NCBI GenBank assembly: GCA_036376775.1
Contig: DASUZP010000163.1
Span: forward strand, 1 to 15,461
Source of the DNA: VRUE01 sp036376775
GTDB lineage: Bacteria; Actinomycetota; Thermoleophilia; Solirubrobacterales; 70-9
Direction: 5' to 3'
Length of the DNA: 15,461 nucleotides
In this document: positions 12,335 through 15,461 of the stretch, piece after piece
How the letters are laid out: every line of letters starts with the position of its first letter
Numbering within the stretch: the first letter of the stretch is position 1
Notes under the pieces: generated by a model
Seen by the model: only the letters and a program-made list of their open reading frames with translations
Told to the model about the DNA's origin: nothing
The model's database searches: none
Translations under genes and position numbers: made by a program

Positions 12335-13656
12335 ACGCAATGACCGAGACGCAGAGACAAGAGGGCAGCGAGAAGACGGCCGACGAGAGTCCGTTTTCGA
12401 CGATCGAGGAGGCGATCGAGGAGATCCGCCGCGGGCGCATGGTCGTCGTCTGCGACGGCGAGGATCGCGAGAACGAGGGGGACCTGGTGATGGCGGCCCA
12501 GTTCGCCACCCCCGAGGCGGTCAATTTCATGGCCAAGGAGGCGCGGGGGCTGATCTGCCTGGCGCTGACCGCGGAACGCTGCGAACGGCTGGGACTGAAC
12601 CTGATGGCGGCCAAGAACGAGGCGCCCTTGCAGACCGCCTTCACGGTCACGATCGAGGCCGCCGGCGGCGTCAGCACCGGGATCTCCGCCCATGATCGCG
12701 CCCACACGATCCAGGTCGCGATCGACCCCAACTCGGGTCCGCGCGACATCGTCGTCCCCGGCCACATGTTCCCGTTGCGGGCGAAAGAGGGCGGGGTGCT
12801 GGAGCGCACCGGCCACACCGAGGCCAGCGTCGACCTCGCCCGTCTCGCCGGCCTTACTCCCGCCGGCGTGATCTGCGAGGTGATGAACGACGACGGCACG
12901 ATGGCTCGGGTCCCCGACCTGGTCCCCTACTGCGAGAGACACGGGCTGAAGATGATCACCGTCGCCGAGCTGATCGCCTACCGGCGCCGCACCGAGAAGC
13001 TGGTCGAGCGGGTGGTGGACACCGGCCTGCCGACTGCCTTCGGCGACTTCACCGCGGTCGGCTACCGCTCGCTGATCGACGACAAACACCACGTCGCGAT
13101 GGTCAAGGGCGAGGTCGACGGGGCCGAGGACGTGCTCGTCCGCGTCCACAGCGAGTGTCTCACCGGCGACGTCTTTCACAGCATGCGCTGCGACTGCGGC
13201 GAACAGCTCGCCTCGGCGCTGGCGATGATCGAGCAGGAGGGCCAGGGGGTCCTCCTCTATCTCTCCCAGGAGGGCCGCGGGATCGGGCTGCTCAACAAGC
13301 TGCGCGCCTACAAACTGCAGGAGGAGGGGGCTGACACGGTCGAGGCCAACCTCAAGCTCGGCCTGCCCGCCGACCTGCGCGACTACGGGATCGGCGCCCA
13401 GATCCTCGGCGACCTCGGCCTGACCAGCATCCGCATCCTCACCAACAACCCGAAAAAGATCGTCGGCCTCGAGGGCTACGGGCTATCGGTCAGCGAGCAG
13501 GTGCCGATCGAGTCGGCGCCCAACGCCCACAACGAGGCCTATCTGCGGGTCAAGCGCGACAAGATGGGCCACACGCTCCACCACCAGGGCCTCGCCTTCG
13601 ACGAGGAGATGATCCACGACGAGGAGGAGCGCGACGCCGGGGGTGCCGGTGGCTGA
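12331..13656 (+). CDS. ribBA: Bifunctional 3,4-dihydroxy-2-butanone 4-phosphate synthase / GTP cyclohydrolase II
   Basis: Makes both precursors of riboflavin: DHBP from ribulose 5-phosphate (N-terminal RibB) and the pyrimidine from GTP (C-terminal RibA). Of 441 residues, about 22-222 are RibB with the acidic loop EDRENEGDL (44-52) and RTGHTEASVDL (159-169). Residues about 225-420 are RibA with zinc ligands Cys276, Cys287 and Cys289 in SECLTGDVFHSMRCDCGEQL, the LSQEGRGIGL motif (311-320) and TNNPKK (371-376). All catalytic segments are intact. GTG 12331 overlaps the ribE stop (GTGA) and has AAAGGAG 5 nt before it; ATG 12340 is a weaker alternative. The acidic C-terminal tail (DEEMIHDEEERD) overlaps the start of ribH. 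Confidence 0.96.
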   Translation: MNAMTETQRQEGSEKTADESPFSTIEEAIEEIRRGRMVVVCDGEDRENEGDLVMAAQFATPEAVNFMAKEARGLICLALTAERCERLGLNLMAAKNEAPLQTAFTVTIEAAGGVSTGISAHDRAHTIQVAIDPNSGPRDIVVPGHMFPLRAKEGGVLERTGHTEASVDLARLAGLTPAGVICEVMNDDGTMARVPDLVPYCERHGLKMITVAELIAYRRRTEKLVERVVDTGLPTAFGDFTAVGYRSLIDDKHHVAMVKGEVDGAEDVLVRVHSECLTGDVFHSMRCDCGEQLASALAMIEQEGQGVLLYLSQEGRGIGLLNKLRAYKLQEEGADTVEANLKLGLPADLRDYGIGAQILGDLGLTSIRILTNNPKKIVGLEGYGLSVSEQVPIESAPNAHNEAYLRVKRDKMGHTLHHQGLAFDEEMIHDEEERDAGGAGG

Positions 13657-14140
13657 GCCCGGGGCGTTCCTGGAGACGTTCGACGAGGCCGAGCGCTCGA
13701 TCCTCTCGACGCTTGGCTTCGCCGTCTGCGTCGGCCGTTTCTACGAGGATCTGGCGCAGCGCCTCCTGCGCGGTGCCGACGAGGGCTTCGAGCTGGCCGG
13801 TGTGCCCGCGGCTGCCGTCCGCCACGCCTCGGTGCCGGGCGCCTACGAGCTGCCCTATGCCGCCAAGCTGCACGCCGAGAGCGGCGAGTTCGCCGGCGTC
13901 GCCTGCCTCGGGGTCGTGGTCCGCGGCGAGACCGACCACTACGACTTCGTCTGCGCCGAGGCGGCGCGCGGCATCCAGGACGTACAGCTTGCGACCGGCG
14001 TGCCCTGCGCCTTCGGCGTGATCACCTGCGACACGATGGAGCAGGCATTGGAACGAGCCGGCGGCGGCAAGCGCGACCAGGGCCGCAACGCCGCGCTGAC
14101 CGTGGCCCGCATGGCGTTGTTGCAACGCCAGTTGGCGTAG
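13643..14140 (+). CDS. ribH: 6,7-dimethyl-8-ribityllumazine synthase
   Basis: Condenses the RibD-derived pyrimidine with DHBP to form lumazine, the substrate of riboflavin synthase; in many species it assembles into large capsid-like shells. The 165-residue product has the family core: GRFYEDLAQRLLRGA (31-45), VPGAYELPYAAK (64-75), GVVVRGETDHYDFVC (90-104, probable general acid His99) and FGVITCDTMEQALERAG (124-140). The usual phenylalanine-asparagine near residue 33 is Phe-Tyr. The N terminus (AEPGAFLETFDEAERSILS) is unlike common ribH N termini. The start is either GTG 13643 or GTG 13649; both overlap the ribBA stop and neither has a strong Shine-Dalgarno sequence. It is the last gene of the operon; its TAG directly abuts the stop of the convergent toxin gene. 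Confidence 0.93.
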   Translation: MPVAEPGAFLETFDEAERSILSTLGFAVCVGRFYEDLAQRLLRGADEGFELAGVPAAAVRHASVPGAYELPYAAKLHAESGEFAGVACLGVVVRGETDHYDFVCAEAARGIQDVQLATGVPCAFGVITCDTMEQALERAGGGKRDQGRNAALTVARMALLQRQLA

Positions 14141-14521
14141 TCAGACCGCAGGAAGGGTAGAGACGGGGTAGCGCCGTATCTCTCGGTCCGAGGTGACCAG
14201 GGTCAGCCCCTCGACCTGAGCTTGGGCGATGAGCATGCGGTCGAAGGGGTCTCTGTGATGGTGGGGCAAGGAAGCGACTGCGGCCGTATGCGATAAGGAG
14301 ATCGGCAGCAGCTCGAAGTGCTTGTCAGCCATCAGAAGCTCGAGATCGTCGATTGGAGGCAGCTTGCCCAAGGCGGTCTTGATCGATATCTCCCAAGGGC
14401 TGGCCACGCTCACGAGGACTTGGTTCTCATAGGTTTCCAGCGCATCTGCCGTTGCGGCTGGGAGTCGTTCGGGGTTTGCAAGCACCCAGATCAGAACCTG
14501 GGTGTCGAGCAGCAGCCTCAA
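14141..14521 (-). CDS. PIN-domain ribonuclease toxin (VapC-type)
   Basis: A 126-residue PIN-domain protein, the full length expected for a VapC toxin that cleaves RNA in a Mg2+-dependent way. The acidic active-site residues are visible: Asp6 in LLLDTQVLIW, Glu44 in ASPWEIS, Asp94 in DPFDRMLIAQA and Asp112 in LVTSDREI. The motif ASPWEISIKTALGKL is typical of this subgroup. The start is TTG 14521, overlapping the antitoxin stop as TTGA, so toxin translation is coupled to the antitoxin. Its own stop (14141-14143) abuts the ribH stop with no spacer. Nothing suggests inactivation. The RNA target cannot be predicted. Confidence 0.9.
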   Translation of the reverse strand: MRLLLDTQVLIWVLANPERLPAATADALETYENQVLVSVASPWEISIKTALGKLPPIDDLELLMADKHFELLPISLSHTAAVASLPHHHRDPFDRMLIAQAQVEGLTLVTSDREIRRYPVSTLPAV

Positions 14522-14814
14522 CGCGGGCCCTTCTTGTTTTCACCCGGGAAGATCTCGCTTTCCTCGAAGAGTTCCTCGGTTTCCTTCTTCATTTCCTTCC
14601 ATTCCTCATCCGATGGCACCTCAAATTTGCCCTCCAAGCCACCGAGCTTGCGTTTGCCGAGCTTTTTCGGCTCAGATATCGGCACCAACTTGGCCGCTGG
14701 CTTGCCGGCACGGCTGATCACTATCTCCTCGCCTCCTTCGACCCGCTCGACGAGCCTCGACAGATGAGTCTTGGCCTCGTGCATGTTCACCCTCTCCAAG
14801 TCCTCAGCGCTCAT
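14518..14814 (-). CDS. Phd/YefM-family antitoxin (VapB-type partner)
   Basis: A 98-residue antitoxin encoded just upstream of the PIN toxin. The N-terminal part, VNMHEAKTHLSRLVERVEGGEEIVISRAGKPAAKLVPI, is the Phd/YefM DNA-binding and dimerisation fold. The C-terminal half is Lys- and Glu-rich (PSDEEWKEMKKETEELFEE), as expected of a flexible toxin-binding tail. ATG 14814 follows a GGGGGGAGAG run by 2-3 nt; a TTG fifteen bases inside would give MERVNMHEAKTHL, also typical of the family, so the exact start is uncertain. It is likely to repress its own promoter with the toxin as corepressor. The locus is visibly richer in A and T than flanking genes, suggesting acquisition. Confidence 0.88.
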   Translation of the reverse strand: MSAEDLERVNMHEAKTHLSRLVERVEGGEEIVISRAGKPAAKLVPISEPKKLGKRKLGGLEGKFEVPSDEEWKEMKKETEELFEESEIFPGENKKGPR

Positions 14815-14871
14815 TTCTCTCCCCCCTTTGGCTGGGTGGTGGCGGAATTTGCGGGAAGCGTCCCTTAGTCC

Positions 14872-14883
14872 AGTTAGCTAACT
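14872..14883. promoter_or_regulatory. Palindrome AGTTAGCTAACT between divergent antitoxin and rpmB genes
   Basis: A perfect 12-bp palindrome followed by a further TAAC, in the 96-bp divergent intergenic region. It is the only clear dyad there and lies 58 bp before the antitoxin ATG and 27 bp before rpmB. It could be the antitoxin operator, or its TAGCTA/TAACTA could serve as a -10 box. TAGCAT (14895-14900) is another weak -10-like box for rpmB. Confidence 0.4.
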
Positions 14884-14910
14884 AACGATCACGGTAGCAT
14901 GCACGACCCG

Positions 14911-15102
14911 ATGGCCAAGGTATGCCACAGCTGCGGCAAGGGACCGGCGTTCGGTCAGTCCCGAAGCCACTCGATGGTCGCCACCAAGCGGCGCTTCGAT
15001 CCGAACCTGCAGAAGGTGCGGATTCAGGAGAACGGCCGCAAGCTGCGCACCTACGTCTGCACGCGTTGCCTCAAGGCCAACAAGGTCGTCAAGGCCGCTT
15101 AG
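14911..15102 (+). CDS. rpmB: 50S ribosomal protein L28 (zinc-binding form)
   Basis: A 63-residue basic protein of the large ribosomal subunit. MAKVCHSCGKGPAFGQSRSHS and the central TKRRFDPNLQKVRI match L28. It has the four-cysteine zinc knuckle (Cys5, Cys8, Cys50, Cys53), so this is the C+ form; zinc-free paralogues exist in some actinobacteria and are induced under zinc starvation. ATG 14911 is chosen because MAKVC is the conserved L28 N terminus; an in-frame ATG at 14899 would add MHDP. There is no clear Shine-Dalgarno sequence before either. The gene is divergent from the toxin-antitoxin pair and is followed after 10 bp by a long inverted repeat. Confidence 0.95.
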   Translation: MAKVCHSCGKGPAFGQSRSHSMVATKRRFDPNLQKVRIQENGRKLRTYVCTRCLKANKVVKAA

Positions 15103-15112
15103 CTCGTCGTTT

Positions 15113-15260
15113 GGAGGGAGCCGGTCTTCCTCTGGGTGAATTGATGGCGCACGCCCTTCGGGCTTAGCGCCGATGTTTGAGCGCGGCTTCGCCGCGCGGT
15201 CATCGGATTGCATGTCGCGGCCTTCGGCCACATTCACCCAGAGGAAGGCCGGCTCCCTCC
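15113..15260. repeat. Cloverleaf-like element: 29-bp inverted arms enclosing three TTC-loop hairpins
   Basis: Arms 15113-15141 and 15232-15260 pair over 29 bp with a single G-T pair (15125/15248). Inside are three hairpins, each with a TTC loop: GGCGC plus GCCC/GGGC (15146-15171), GCGCGGC/GCCGCGC (15181-15197, flanked by GATG 15172-15175 and CATC 15201-15204) and GGCC/GGCC (15219-15229). An unpaired stretch GATTGCATGTCGC lies between the second and third. It starts 10 bp after the rpmB stop, so its transcript could also act as a terminator or 3' end stabiliser. Confidence 0.8.
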
Positions 15261-15307
15261 TCTCGGAAGCTCAGCTTTTTGCGGAAGCTTCCTTCTTCAA
15301 GCGCCGC

Positions 15308-15363
15308 TGGCGACAGCAGAAGCTTTCTCTATTCGCATGGGTGGCGACAGCCGAAAGCTTTCT
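15308..15363. repeat. Imperfect tandem-like direct repeat with AAGCTT palindromes
   Basis: TGGCGACAGCAGAAGCTTTC at 15308-15327 recurs at 15342-15362 with one substitution and one added A, 34 bp apart. Each copy contains an AAGCTT-centred palindrome; a related GGAAGCTTCC lies at 15283-15292. CCTTCTTCA (15291-15299) and TGAAGAAGG (15363-15371) form a 9-bp inverted pair around the two copies. Confidence 0.55.
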
Positions 15364-15422
15364 GAAGAAGGGGTGGCGCGCAGCCCGTGGGAACCGCCGG
15401 GTGGCGTGAGGAGAGATGGCAA

Positions 15423-15461
15423 CTCCCTCCCGTGAGTGTCGCGAAGCGGCGATATGCAATC
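15423..15461 (-). repeat. Partial inverted copy of the cloverleaf element core, cut by the window edge
   Basis: Read on the minus strand from 15461 it gives GATTGCATATCGC, matching GATTGCATGTCGC (15206-15218) at 12 of 13 positions, followed by a TTC-loop hairpin CGC/GCG in place of GGCC/GGCC and then a CAC. The sequence further out differs from the arms of the first copy. The rest would lie beyond the window. Confidence 0.55.

Larger units (their letters stand above)
15103..15461. other. Repeat-rich non-coding stretch at the window end
   Basis: I see no credible gene in these 359 bp. Open frames exist on both strands, but they simply read through the inverted repeats (the same HPEE-RLPP-like peptide appears on both strands) and match no protein family. 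The stretch holds a 148-bp hairpin-rich element (15113-15260), a pair of imperfect direct repeats (15308-15363) and a partial inverted copy of the element core at the edge (15423-15461). Confidence 0.7.

Noticed and set aside
15142..15231. tRNA gene suggested by the cloverleaf-like fold
   Set aside because: Stem lengths, 3-nt TTC loops and the lack of T-arm and acceptor signatures do not fit a tRNA.
14878..15237. A 119-codon minus-strand open frame over rpmB and the repeat element
   Set aside because: It is antisense to rpmB and half of it is translated from the inverted-repeat element.
15173..15459. Several short open frames on both strands in the terminal stretch
   Set aside because: They translate inverted and direct repeats, share the same peptide on both strands and have no family match or ribosome-binding site.
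15113..15461. CRISPR array
   Set aside because: The repeats are inverted, unequal in spacing and hairpin-rich; there are no regularly spaced identical direct repeats with unique spacers and no cas genes.

Overview
The window reads as chromosomal DNA of a high-GC actinobacterium. Evidence is the strong C/G third-position bias, many GTG/TTG starts, tight start-stop overlaps, at least two genes that look leaderless, and the gene order priA-def-fmt-rsmB-rpe-ribD-ribE-ribBA-ribH, which is a familiar actinobacterial arrangement. A deep-branching lineage such as Thermoleophilia/Solirubrobacterales is my best guess. That is inference, not something the sequence proves.

Layout. (1) 2-5476, plus strand: 3' part of priA (replication restart helicase), then def (peptide deformylase), fmt (Met-tRNA formyltransferase), rsmB (16S rRNA m5C methyltransferase), a 70-residue double zinc-ribbon protein and rpe (ribulose-phosphate epimerase). 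fmt and def add and remove the formyl group of initiator methionine; rpe makes ribulose 5-phosphate, the carbon source for the riboflavin precursor DHBP made by RibBA downstream. (2) 5555-6064: an XRE-type regulator with its own promoter-like palindrome. (3) 6128-10358, minus strand: a three-gene envelope block consisting of a membrane-anchored GT2 glycosyltransferase, a Wzx/MATE-like flippase and an NhaP2-like cation/H+ antiporter. Blocks 2 and 3 separate rpe from the riboflavin operon. (4) 10545-14140, plus strand: a complete riboflavin operon ribD-ribE-ribBA-ribH with coupled or near-coupled junctions. (5) 14141-14814, minus strand: a VapBC-type toxin-antitoxin pair that abuts ribH with no gap. 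(6) 14911-15102: rpmB (ribosomal protein L28, zinc-binding form). (7) 15103-15461: a non-coding, repeat-rich stretch.

The most unusual signals are not genes. The 3' part of ribD carries a 130-bp element bounded by 27-bp perfect inverted repeats, read through in frame. Just after rpmB lies a 148-bp element whose 29-bp inverted arms enclose three TTC-loop hairpins (a cloverleaf-like fold), and part of a second, inverted copy of its core lies at the window edge with a compensatory change in one hairpin. Upstream of ribD, where I find no FMN riboswitch, there is a cluster of GGTCRATTGACC palindromes and two mutually exclusive stems.
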